From: Marsupella aquatica
Lineage: Eukaryota; Marchantiophyta
Length of the DNA: 64,000 nt
Direction: 5' to 3'
Assembly: GCA_973895155.1 (NCBI GenBank)
Contig: OZ316894.1
Span: 3,596,001-3,660,000 of the forward strand
Made by a program: the position numbers and the translations under genes. The stretch's first letter is position 1, and the number at the start of each line of letters is the position of its first letter. Shown piece after piece: positions 36,064 through 47,996 of this stretch. Below the pieces are notes generated by a model. The model ran no database searches. It was not told the DNA's origin and worked only from the letters and a program-made list of their open reading frames with translations.

Positions 36064-39000
36064 TTGCATCATCCCACAAGGATATCACGCCATGATAATA
36101 AGCTTTGGCAGCGTGAAAGGTTACGAACCAGACTTTCAAGAGCCAGTAGGATGAGATGTCCTTGTGCAATCTGCCAAGGATCCCGTACCAGGGGTCTGAA
36201 TGAGGTTTGGTGGCATATCGCGGTTCATGGAAGACATCCACGACATTGAGTTTGGAATGATCCTGCAGAGGAAGATTCTTCCGACGAGGAGTGGAGGTTA
36301 GAATTTGATGCTGCCAATGCTGCAAGACGGGCAAGTGAGGTTCTGCCTGGTGCATTTGAAAATGTTGTAGCTGGTCTCTATGGGTTGTCAGCTCTCCAAT
36401 GGGATGGTGCTCAGGCAGCACCACGTGACGAAGGAATTCATGTGGAAGAGATGGTGAGAGAAATCTTCCAAGACTTGGATGCATTTCATGATGGGCTGGA
36501 CAACGAAGAGGATACGGCTGCAGATGCAACTGTGCCCCCTGTCAAAGAGCCTCTTGATGAGTTTGAGATAGGGCAGGAAACCCCTGGGCATGATGGGATG
36601 TTTGGCTCTCCCCTGCAAATACAGGAAGGCAGGAAGTCTTTGTACTCCGGTAGCAAATGTTCTAAACTGGGATTTGTCATCATGTTCCTGAACATTTGTG
36701 GCAACCACAATGTCCCCAACGTTTTGGTTTCTGAGTTGTTGGCATTCTTGCGAACAACTGTGCTACCAGATGGTAATATTTTGCCCAAGAACATGTACAA
36801 GGCAAAAAGATGCATAATCTAATCTTGGATTGAACTATGATTCCATCCATGCCTGTCCTGATGGGCATGTTCTTTTCAGAAAGGAGTATGCAGAATCGTT
36901 GACATGCCCTAAGTGTGGGAAGCACAGGTATCGGAACTTAGGAAAGTCTATGGTTCCCGCCAAGGTACTTCGTCATTTTCCACTCATTCCCAGACTTCAG
37001 CGGATGTTCAGAAGCCGTGCCATCTTGGAGATGATGACTTGGGCAACTGACAAGAAAAGTGATGATGGGCTACAATGACATGCTGCAGATTCAAGGCAGT
37101 GGAAACTCATACATGAGATGTATCCCAAATTTTCTGCTGAGCCGAGGAATGTCAGACTTGGGCTGTCATTGGATGGGGTAAACCCATTTGGAGACAAGAA
37201 CAACAAATTTTTGTGTTGGCCTGTAACTATTTTGAATTATAACCTTCCTCCTTGGATGACTACAAAGCAATTTTTTGTTTGGTCCTACTGATACCAGGGC
37301 CAGATAGTGCTGTATCTGCCAACATAGATGTGTTTCGGGCTCCCCTAGTGGAGGAATTGAGAAAGCTTTGGGAGGAAGGAGTCCTCACATATGATGTCCT
37401 ACATAGGCTTGGGAGGTTAAACCCATTCATCCTTAGAGCCATCGTCATTCTGACTATAGCTGACTACCCAGCCCATGGGATGATATCAGGCCAAACAACA
37501 AAAGGATATTGTGCTTGTACTATCTGTGGGCGCAATGTCACTAGTGAGTACTCCAGAGCCCTGTAGAAAGTGATATACATGGGCCATCGTCGTTTTTTGA
37601 AGGCAGATCACCCTTACAGAGAAAGACAGGCACTGATTGCACACTTTGGCAATGAGATTGAGCAACATGGACCCCTGGCACGAGTGACCAAAGAGGAGAT
37701 CAAGCAGTGGGGAGCACTGAGGGATGACTATATCAAACGAGGGGGCAGGGAAGATGGAGTGAGTGATCCAATAAAGCGATATGGTGTAAAAAGACTGAGC
37801 ATATTGGACTTGGAGCTCAAGTATTGGAGGGTAAGCCTCTTGGAGTTGATGCTAATTGGGATACATGTTTAGGTTCAGAGCATGATTGTGCATTTGTTTT
37901 GAAGAGAGAGACTAAACTTGAGGCATTTGCTGACGCTTTTGCATTGCAACGGTGCAGGAGTTTGAGCCAAGCAAACATAACATTGATGTTATGCACATTG
38001 AGAAGAATATTTGTGAGAGTCTACTCAGATTCTTGTGTGGAGAGAAAGACACTAGTTCAGTGAGATTGGATCTTGAACAGAGAGGAATGAAACCCCATCT
38101 TTGGTTGAGGCCACATGCCCACAGAGCTGATGTGCTCTTGAAGTACCAAGCGCCCTATGTTCTGACAGACATAGAGTGGCAACTATTTGTGCAGAGGTTG
38201 AGTTCTTTGAAGGTTCCTTCAAACTATGGCAGTGCTTTCAAGAAGCATATCATGACTAGAAAGCTTGGTAGTATGAAAAGCCATGACTACCATATGTTGA
38301 TGCAACAGGTGTTGCCTTTATGTCTGAGGGGCCTGTTGCAGAAGCCTGTTCGTAATGTGATCATGCAACTCAGTGATGTGTTTCGTCGTATTTGTGTGAA
38401 GGTTTGGGATGAAACACACTTCCCACAACTGACAGAAGATGTCGCTCAGGTGCTGTGTGACCTGGAGATTTATTTTCCTCCCGCATTTTTTGATGTCATG
38501 ACCCACCTACTTGTCCATGTTGTGGAAGAGCTACACCAATTTGGGCCTGTGAGTGCTCGTTGGTTGTACCCTTTGGAACGGTACATGAAGCTACTCAAAG
38601 GTCACGTGAGAACATATTACAAACCTGAAGCAAGCATGGCTAAAGGTTACATCAAGGATGAGACTCTGGGATATCTGACCGAATACATAGCACAATATGA
38701 GCATGTGAAGACCAAGGTGTGGAATTCTGATGAGGAGGAAGGGGTGATAGGTGAAGTATTGGAAGGGGCTGCAACCACAAAGAACCTGACCACATCTATG
38801 AGAGACTTGGCACATGACTAAGTTGTATTGCACAACACTGTGGTGATGGACCCCTGGATACAGTGAGTGCATACATGTGCTATAATCCAGTTCATGAGCT
38901 TAAATGTTGTGTGCGTGTGATTTTCTCCTTCAGCCTGTTCATATTTACCCAAGCTAATGCTGTGTGGTTGTTTGATCAGGGAGTATGAGTCATTGAAGGC

Positions 39001-39748
39001 GGCCCATCCCACTGCAGGAACAACTTTTCCAGGTTTCATGGAGTGGATTAGAGTGGCAATTAGAGAGCATCATGAGACCCACCCAGACATGGATGCAGAC
39101 GTTTACCTACTGTCTAATGCCCCTAGCCTAAAAGTGAAGACTTACAAACGGATGAGAGCATATGGGAATCACTTTTGAGTGAAGGATGGTGACAGTGCCT
39201 ACAAGGTGACAAATGACTGTGGGCTCATCACTGTATTTGAGCAACAGAGCCACAATCACGACAGGGCCTGGATGGAGATGTGATATGTGGGAGAATTAGT
39301 TGACATATGGGCTCTGGACTATGGGGCGGTGTCCAGTCCTGTGATTCTTATGAAAGGTTCATGGGTGCGGCAGGATTGGCTTGGTAATAGGGCTCCAATG
39401 AAGAGAGACAACGATGGTTTCTTGCTGGCCAATTTCAGAGGGAAATTGCCCGAATGGTCTGAGCCATTTGTGTTTCCCAGTCAGGTGGAGCAAGCTTTCT
39501 TCCTGGATGTGGAACACTCGCCAGGTTGGCGTGTAGTGTGTCATAAACAGGCCAGAGAACGTCGGATGGAAGGATCAAACCTTGAGTTTCATTTACACTC
39601 TCATAGTGCCTTTGATCGTCGGCGTTCAGACCAAGTGCATGTAGTTCATGATAGCGGGGACTTCATTCCTGTGACAAGGGTAGATGCATTTGCTGAAGGA
39701 GGCAAGTTCAGAGATGCAGATCATGCCAACAGTGTGCCTGTGCCATGA
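36064..39748 (+). pseudogene. CACTA transposase gene (TNPD / Transposase_21 type), decayed
   Basis: Parts appear in the family's order. The transposase-associated zinc-binding part is at 36,064-36,249 (MRCPCAICQ...WWHIAVHGRH). Transposase_21 runs over 36,385-37,800: YSGSKCSKLGFVIMFLNICG, LPDGNILPKNMYKAKR, IHACPDGHVLFRKEYAE, HFPLIPRLQRMFRS, RLGLSLDGVNPFG, IDVFRAPLVEELRKLW, DYPAHGMISGQTTKG and GHRRFLKADHPYR. The DUF4218-like part is at 37,952-38,821 (IDVMHIEKNICESLL; HFPQLTEDVAQVLCDLEIYF; SARWLYPLERYMK). The DUF4216-like part is at 39,287-39,748. Breaks include a shift near 36,247, a shift near 36,820, TGA at 37,076-37,078 (DDGLQ*HAADS), TAG near 37,564 (SRAL*KVIYMGHRRF) and TGA near 39,176. 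Some could fall in introns, but several interrupt conserved blocks. Confidence 0.85.
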
Positions 39749-40105
39749 GTAATGTGAATTGTTTGCATGGACATTAGTGAGGGGATGTGTAATAAAGTAA
39801 TTCTGAAGCAACACAGATGTATGGATGGATGCCTGGTGATTATGGTTGCATTGTGTTATACAGGGTGACCATAGATGACATGTTTTTGTGGTCCAATAGG
39901 ATGGAACAGAGTGACACAGAGATGTGTGAGTATGAAAGGAAAGCTATGGAACAACAAGCATACGTGAAAGCCAAAATTGCAGAACTGGATCTGGAAAAGG
40001 ATGTGGCTGAATTGTAAGGGAACGATTCTCAACTACACCCCTCCGCTGAGTTTGTGTGACATGAATAGTTCAATGTGGCACTGAAATTGTGACTATATCC
40101 TCATA

Positions 40106-43100
40106 TTGGAATGTCGCAGAGCAACAGGTTTTTCAAAGAAACAAAAGGAGTACGCAAGAAGGGTGACCAACACTATCTCTGGGCCTGTGCGTCGGAGTGA
40201 CATGTTGAGCAAGAAGGTCGTACCTACAATGGTAGAATGTGGAGATGACATGGATGCTGCGCAAGTGGGTGCAGACACTAGACAAGAAGATGCAGATGAT
40301 GAGTATTTTCCAGAGGAAATGGATGAGGATGGGGGTTATGAAGATGAATACATTGTAGAGCAGCCCCAAAAGAAACAGGTAAGTAGTTTTCCCAACAAGC
40401 TAGGTTTAGAGTTAAAAACTCTTGTTGAGAGGTTTCATATGTTCAGTACTACACCCTATGTACCTTGCTTAGTTCCTGACATTGTAGTTGGTGATGTGAT
40501 GCAGCGTCCTGCCAGTTCTGTTTTGCCTGCAAAGCCTGTGCATGCACCATACCAGCAGGGGGGCTGACCTCTGATCAAGGTTGGTGAGGTGGTAGTAGTG
40601 GTAGATCCCAGGCTGGTGCCCAATACTATGGCAGGGGGCAAGCTCTAGGTTATGCCCGTGGTAGAGGCAGAGCAGGTCCAAACCCACAGTCTCGTGGGTA
40701 TGGACGTCCACCTCAACCATGGGGATGTGAGTATATATCTATATGCCAGTTATTTGTGAAGGCATGGCACTCCTGAATTTCAGACTGCATATCAATTTTT
40801 GACATTGTTTGGGATGTATTGGATTCAGACAACATGAAATTCTGTCCACCTGCCATTGCATGCAGATTCTGCCAAACCTGATTGGGCAAATGCTGGTAAT
40901 GATCAGTTCCAATGTTCACAAGGACAGACATGGGTTGAACCAGGTTGGGAGGATGGTGGTGGGTCGTGGAATGAACAAGGTTGGGAAGGTGGTGAAGGTA
41001 CTTGGCAGGGATTTCAAAATACAGTACCTACAAATGCTGGAAGAGGGGCAGGTAATGTCTGATCTTGTCAGCAATGGAAGAACTCATTATATGTGGAGTC
41101 CATTGACGTGGGGGGGGATTCTGCACATGTATAATAATAGAAAATGTATGTGTGCAGGTTGGACAGTCGAACCATCAACTCAAGTATTCACTAATGCCCC
41201 TATGCAGATGCAGCACGGAAGGGGGCCAGGTATGTTGGTGAATGTTCATATGTTTTCCTATAGTTTGTACTTATTTTTAATACATATGTTTGCACACACA
41301 TACCTAGAAAGTGACATCATCCGGCCCCTATACTAGACTGGACAGGTGGTCCAGGGTCACAACAATTCCAGAGTGCAGTCCCTGCACAGGCATCTACAGG
41401 CAGAGCTACATGTATGTATGTTTGACGAATTTTTCTTGAAGTGAAGCATTGAATGTTGCCGTCATCCATTCTGCTATATGTAGTTCTCAAGCATGAATGA
41501 CATTGTATTTTCCCAGGTGGCTTCAGAACCCCAGGTAGGGTGAATGAAGGGGTGGCCAATACAACGCCCAGTACTACCAAGAGCAGTGCACGAGGGGAGG
41601 TGACAAAGGGCATGCTGATTTGAAAGCTGAAGTGTTGCGTTGGCTAGATGTGAGTGTTATTAATTTTAAAAAACAACATCCAAAAGATTGGAAAACTGTA
41701 TGTGAAAATGTTGCTGCCAAATGGAATTATGTGGGCAGTGATGATGGCGTGGACATAGGTTGCCTAGAGAGTACAGCAGGTAAAATCATAAAGCAAGAGA
41801 GGTGGAGAATGCATAAGGCTTGGAAGGAAGGTGGGGAGAAGCCAAATATGCCTCCACCAGCCAGTTGTGATGATAAAGTGTGGGCAAGGTTAGTAGCTTA
41901 TTTTGTAACAGATGCTTCGAAAAAGAAGAGTTCACAGATGACCGAGGCCAGGTTGAGTGTTCAGAACCCTAATCTGACAGGAAGGACCGGCACTGCACCA
42001 ATAGCAAAATGTTTGGTAAGAATCAATGGCCTAGCTATGTAATTTATGCTACACTATGTACTGTTTTTTAGTGTAAACCCATACATGTAAACTTTGTTTT
42101 TTAGTGTACGTTCCCTGAATAATAATGATAACTTGTGTTTGCCATGCATGTGCAGAAAGCCCATTCAATTGGGGCAAAGCCCTTCAAAAGAAGAGTTGAG
42201 GGCTGAAATTGTGAACACCCGGGCTCAAGAGGGTGCATCTAAATCCTCCAAGCATGTAAGTTATATGAGTTCTGATTGGTAATTGAATGACCTACGTTGA
42301 ATTTTAGGTGTACACTGTATATAACATTGATTGTGCATATATTTCCCAACATTTCATATGGAGTGATGGAACCTATACCCCTGTGTCATGTAGGGAGGTG
42401 GATCTTCACTTACAGAGATAAGTGGTCGTTTGAAGGCTGTGGAAACATGTCTTCCAGAGATCAATGAACGTTTGAATTCATTGACTGACTTGTTCCATGT
42501 GAACTTCAAGACATAATGGAAGCTGTTGTGTCGGTGAGAGATAAAATTGATTCCAATTCTGCAGGAGTTCCATCATCACCACTTGAGATGGCAAAGTCGA
42601 TGCACTCTTCTGGCATGCCAACGACATGTAGGCTTGAAAGGTAAGGCCTTTACAGCTGTGGGATATGATTAGTAAATGTATAGTTTGAATTGACATTGTT
42701 TGTTGAATGTGTTATTTTCAGTAACATATATTGTGGTTGTTGTGTCCATAGAGAATAAGACCTCGGGGGTCTCACTATATGGGGACCTCCCCATCACTTA
42801 CGACGCTTTTAGGCCTCGGACCCCCTAAAATGTAAGATTTTTTAATTTTATTTTTTAACCCCTATAAAGTTGGAATATTCCAAGAATATTCCAAAAATTG
42901 GATTAAAAAGACCCTAATGTTATTATAAGTCTCAAAATTGAATTTAAAAGACCCTATTGTTCTTTTACAAAAATTCTTAAGTCTTCCCTTAGCACCAATA
43001 AAATGACCCTATCATTCGTCTCACGTGATATGCCATTTTTGTGGAACTGAAACTCCCGAGAATAAGACAGGTGTTGCAGAGAAGAAGTATGAGAACCTGG

Positions 43101-43855
43101 AAAATACTCGTTGTAATTTAGAGGCAACAAAGTTGTAGTCTGTACAAGCAACTTGTTTGACAGAGGGCAGTCAACCATGTTTGGATGAGGATGACATTGG
43201 CAAGGGAGTGGATGATATCAATGTTGGGGCAAATGAGGATATCAGCAACCATGACAATGATACCATTGAGCCAGATTCATGCTATGTAGATCTTGACTCC
43301 ATTGCAGAGATAAATGATTTGCAGAATGTATCATTCTCAATGATAGGTGTGCCTCTTGTTGAGATAAAACCAACCAAAGAGTTAGTTGGTATGACACTCC
43401 CAGGTGATGAACTTGCTACTGTGACAGTCCTAACAAAGGAACCTACTGAGCCTAGCTTCACTATTGTGAAGAGAGGAAGCATGCGCACACGAAGCAAGTC
43501 TGCTGGTGGGAGCACAGCCACGTCAAAGGTTTCATACAAACCTCCAAGAACGGTGCTGGCAGAAAAATCTAAGGTGGAAGTGGGGAAAGCACCTAATGCT
43601 GAGGGACAAAGTGGCTTGTTAGCTATTGATGAGAGTGGAACACGAGTAGGATTTGGCAGAGTGCAGGTTGGTTCCACAACGTTCCATGGCAAGAGGATTC
43701 CCCCAGGTTATTCAGTAGTGTTAGTCACATTACTAGTGAAACCTAAAGCTGTCCTTCCCATTCCAAACACAAATGATGATCCTCCTCAAAAGACACTTGG
43801 AGATGCTATAGGTTCTTTGGTATTATGGCCAAGCAAGTTCATAGAGGATCCATAA
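40106..43855 (+). pseudogene. Second CACTA gene (TNPA / En-Spm accessory protein type)
   Basis: Probable exons: 40,106-40,567 (starts ECRRATGFSKKQKEYARR, then acidic), about 40,860-41,060 (Gly/Trp-rich), 41,620-42,016, about 42,155-42,280 and 43,157-43,855. The 41,620 exon has KVWARLVAYFVTDASKKKSS, then ARLSVQNPNLTGRTGTAPIA, leading to KAHSIG, the layout of the plant En/Spm second-gene domain. The last frame ends STTFHGKRIPPGYSVVLVTL and LGDAIGSLVLWPSKFI, like the C-terminal module of CACTA proteins. These products bind subterminal repeats of their element. A 299-bp insertion at 42,762 lies in or beside an intron. Exon joins are approximate and the gene may be broken. Confidence 0.65.
42762..43060. 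mobile_element. 299-bp hAT-like MITE inside the CACTA element
   Basis: Left end CTCGGGGGTCTCA and right end TGAAACTCCCGAG are inverted repeats. AATAAGAC flanks both sides exactly (42,754-42,761; 43,061-43,068), an 8-bp duplication as made by hAT or P-type transposases. The interior has a TTCCAAGAATATTCC palindrome-like stretch near 42,890 and a repeated AAAAGACCCTA motif. No gene. Confidence 0.85.
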
Positions 43856-44341
43856 CAATGTCATGCCATTATTTGTTTGTAGTGTGAGTCATGTTATGTA
43901 GATTTTAGATGTCAAGAAGGAGTACAAGAATCATGTCCTCTTGGAGATTCATAGTATCATGCATGTGCTTTCAGTTATCTCATCCTGCAGTCATCAATAA
44001 TGAGTTCCTATTTTGTCTGAATTACATTGATCACATTGTAAACTATTCCATTGGAATTCAAATGATCTAAATTTTAGAGCAAGATAATTATGATTCTATT
44101 TACATCTTATGAATGTTTTATGTAGGATCTGCTTATATGATGCTTTGTTTCATGTGGATGTCATTCATGCTATGTTCATTTCTTGTATTCAATGTGTTAT
44201 ATTTCTAAAGTTAGCACATCAGGTTTCAATCTATGTATTATAATGTGGAGTGCTCTCTCTCCTTATGAACTGTCCCCTGGGCCCTTAGCGTTACTAATAC
44301 AGGGAGGACGTGCGAACGATGCAAGGGTATTTTTAATGTAA

Positions 44342-47218
44342 TGCAAACTAATTTTTATAATAATTTTTAAAGTTGGCAACATCCCTATATATACATTTGA
44401 CACAATATTAGTAATAAGGCTCTTATCAAATACATGTCACATTACTCTTATGCAAGGGTACCCAAAATGTCAAGGACACGCGTCACTATATGGTTGGTAC
44501 ACATGTCATGACTTCATTGGCACACCTGTCCATATAGTAAATCACACATTTAATTATTTGTTCTCCTAAGACAAGTTTGTGTGCCCCCTTATGGTGGGAC
44601 AAATGGGTTTTAGTAGACATGTTTACTCGCATTTTTAGGAGTTGAGTCGGGAGTTGAGTAAATGTTGGGTCGGGATCTTTGGGTCCAACTTGGTTGGGGC
44701 GGGGGTTGGGGTTTAGGGATTGATGGGGGATTGATGGGGACCATGGATCAATACCCCCTCCATAGCACATAAACAAACAAGATTACTTTTGAAATGGGTT
44801 CAATCAAACGGCCAGGTGTGTTTGTGTGTGTGGGGTGGGGGTTTTGTACTCCCTTATCATTGGGGTGAGGGAGGTATCGGGGGCTGGCCACATTGGGGTT
44901 CACACAACAGGGTTTGCGTGACCCTCCCTTGCATTCCCCCTGCTTCTCTGCAGTTTAGGTCGTTGGATTTTAGACTGGCCATAGCGATCATTTGCTTGTT
45001 TGGGCCGGGGTTTGGGCTGCATGCGGCGTTGGATTTCAGACCCGCCATAGCTATGTTTGTTTGTTAGGCTACACGCAGGGTCCGTCCCGTGTGTATTCTC
45101 TGCTCTTGCACACAGTGAACTTATTCTTTCGGCTCCTCGCTTGGCAAAGTGAGTGCATGCCACCCTCTTGCTACCCCGGGCTTGCTACTTTGCGCGGTTG
45201 CGTTAACATGTACATGCCGTGATCTGATGTAACCTCTTTTGATACAGGTTTTAAGGCGGGTTTTTATTTCAGTCTTGTGTAGCTGACAGTTTTTGCACAT
45301 GTTCTCACACAGGACTTTTGGTTGGTGGACTCGGTGAAAGCCAAAGTGCAGGAAGCAAAACCTGCAGAGGAAGATGCTCGAGCTTGGAAGGTATTGCTTT
45401 GCATGATCTCTTTTTGTCAATGTAAGTGTTTTGCCAAAAAGCAGCGAAATGCTTCTGAAGATGAGCTTTTTTATTGCAGATTGCAAGCAATCCATTCTGC
45501 AATGAAGCCAGCAACAAAGTAACCTGCATTTGGACAGCGACCCGGGACAGCGATCAATCGATGGCTTGGCATGGCGTGGCATGCGCAAGGAGTAATGCTG
45601 TAAGATGACGAGGACCCAAACATTGTAAAGAATATTGAGGGAAGGACGAGGGGAAGGAGCCCTCAATACGCAAAACGGCAGCAGTTGAGTCCAATCATTC
45701 ATTTGAACTGCCCCCGGAACTGCCCCGATAATTGCATGTTAACAAGTGAGTTGCTATTGACTTTTCAACAAACAGTTCTTCCATTTGTGATGTTTGTGTC
45801 GAGGAGTTGGGCTTGACTTGTCTGCAACAATGCTTACAGTGTACTCGTAGAATGTTTTGTGGCGAAAGAGATAGAATGTGTGGTCTGCGTCAATGTTTTC
45901 CTTGTTTCGATCAGGCTATCTATTTTCTGAGCCCAACGTCATTTCCATAGCTTTCCTATTATTTAGTAACGTAAAGAGCACTGAAGTAGCTCTTCATTTG
46001 CTTTGCTTGGGAATGTTCTATTTCATTGAGACCAGACCAAAGTTTGTGATGGCGCGCTTCCGCTTTGCTACTGCTGGCGAACATGTTTGTCGAGGATGAC
46101 AGTAAACAATCCCATTAGTGAGAAGCACAGTTTTGGCACGAGGCACAGGAAGAACCTCTTGTATGTGATCAAGGATAGCCTCGTTTTTGGGAACCAGTCC
46201 GTCAAGCACTGCTCGGCCATCATGTTCGTCCCCACCACCGTACGTCACTCCTCCTCACCTTGTCACAGAGTTGCGTTCTGTGGCTATTTGGAAATTCCTT
46301 CATTCATTAATTCCTTGCATGATTTATTAATTCCTTCATTCATTGAAGGATTTGCCTTAGGCAAGAAGGCAGGCAGGAGTCCCGACAGGAGTTTGTCAAA
46401 GGCTACGGGCCACAAAGGAGAAGAGCTAAACGTAGGGGAGAGAGGTAGATCGAGAATCAGGGAAGAGTGTGTGGCATCAAAAGAGGTCAGCAAGTATGGA
46501 AAATTTCATTGTGACAACACTCAGTTATCTCTACTCAGTTAGAATATTGACCAATAATATCTAGTAACTAACTGTCACTGCGTACATGACAGGATCTAGT
46601 CGGAGTTACATTAGCTAGAAGACAGTTTCTCATTGAAGGACGGTCGGCGTGTTTGACAAAAACAGATGTAAGCCACTATATTCCTCAATGTATCACACTG
46701 TAAACCCTTCTGCATTTCCTCAACTTGGATCTGATGATTGCGCATTGCATACTGCGCGACTTTGTTAGTTGTGTACCACTGCATTGATTCTATGCCTTTT
46801 GTGCCTCTGAGTCTACCATTGTCTTAAAGCCTCAGTCTTCGCTATCTTCTCCGTTGCATTGCCTTCTTTTGGTCAACATATCGCTCCAACTACGTTTGGG
46901 ATTGCAGTGACTGTTACGTGTTCCTTGCAGGTTCCAAATTGACTTCCACAACCTCTGCTTTTGTCTCATTATGGAAGGTGAAGTTTCCACCATTCCCAGG
47001 CATGTTCTTTAAGTTCTTGTTGTCTGTCAAATTTTGGGTAAAATTGTTTATTCTCGGAACGCCATCAGTGTAGTTGAAGTCTACAACATGCGTGCCATGA
47101 TCGCCATAGTGGGCGATGCTTGAGGCGAGCCGCATCCACATGACATGAATCTTGCGAGATTCATTAAATTAACATACATAGAGCAGTCCAGACGTATCAG
47201 TTCAGGGTCCAACCGTAC
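44342..47218. other. Left part of the 11-kb transposon, possible captured exon fragments
   Basis: No complete gene. Some stretches look like spliced exons. At about 45,313-45,390, ACACAG| then a frame WLVDSVKAKVQEAKPAEEDA then AAG|GTATTG, continuing after TTGCAG| at about 45,480 as IASNPFCNEASNK. At about 46,100-46,240 a frame KNLLYVIKDSLVFGNQS is followed by |GTACGT. At 46,914-47,141 a minus frame reads HYGDHGTHVVDFNYTDG. I cannot assign any of these. They may be more captured host DNA. A short duplication (GTTGGATTTYAGACYSGCCA) lies at about 44,962 and 45,028. Confidence 0.35.
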
Positions 47219-47996
47219 CTATGGACTGGGTAAAGAGCTCTGCTCTAGCTGTGTTTAACCCTTGAAGATGAAGTTCTGGGTAATGCCCTTCAACTTCAGC
47301 GACAGCTCCAATCCGATCGAAAAGCGAAATTCCAGCTCCAAAATCTTTCAGCTTCCATTCAGTCCAGATTTTGAGTCCATTGTCGGCCTTTGCCAATCTC
47401 CACCCTACAATTCCTGTCCGGGTCATCGTAACAGACTTGATTTCACATGAAATTATTTTGTGCTGAAATAATACCTGAATTAACACTGTCGTCAGAAGGT
47501 CACATATTTTTGCAATTGTTCTTTCAATTGCTTCTCTGCAACCAGTCACACTGAACGGTAAACCCAGAAGCAAATGGCCAATCATTTTGGGAGAATTGAG
47601 CTAGAAACACTATTATATAAAGTGAGGCTCAGCGTAGAGACCTTGCGAAGCAATGCCGTGGCTTCCTCCTCAGACAGAGGAACAGTCCCTAGCTCTAGCG
47701 GCGTGCAGTTCCTCTCCGACAATCCCAGCAACGAGGGAGGAATTAGTATAATATGCTTAGTACCCTCATTGCCAAGACTTTTCTCACCAAAATTCCAAAG
47801 ATGGCCACCGCGCGAGAGTATTTGACGACAAGTTGTAGTTGTGCACCCCACAAAATGAAGCCGAGCTCAAAGAGGCGAGCGCTGAGGGGGACGAGGAGGA
47901 CGAGGACGTCGCTCTCGCACGGAAAGAAGGTGATGAAAGGGCGGGCGAGTGGCGAAGCAAACTGCTGGAGCAGCAGATCAGGGACGCAGCAGCCAT
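47219..47996 (-). pseudogene. Plastid pterin-4a-carbinolamine dehydratase (PCD)-like gene copy inside a transposon, 3' end missing
   Basis: Proposed minus-strand exons: 47,788-47,996, 47,642-47,711 and 47,219-47,435. Exon 1 encodes a chloroplast-transit-like start (MAAASLICCSSSLLRHSPAL, Ser/Ala-rich). Splicing TTTTG|GTGAGA to GAGAG|G gives LEFWNCTPLELGTVPLSEEE and ATALLRK. Exon 3 gives GWRLAKADNGLKIWTEWKLK, ISLFDRIGAVAEVEGHYPEL and HLQGLNTARAELFTQSIG. PCD recycles pterin cofactors and normally has EGHHP in the active site; here the second His is Tyr. The usual final segment (GGLT-NDF-AAKI) is not found nearby, so the copy seems 3'-truncated. The exon 2/3 acceptor (ATCAAG|TCTG) is weak. It lies wholly inside the 44,275-55,251 element, antisense to the transposase, so it is probably captured. 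Confidence 0.75.

Noticed and set aside
45121-45702. Minus-strand 193-codon open frame
   Set aside because: Cys/Leu/Arg-rich with no domain; it lies opposite more plausible plus-strand exon-like sequence and looks like a shadow.
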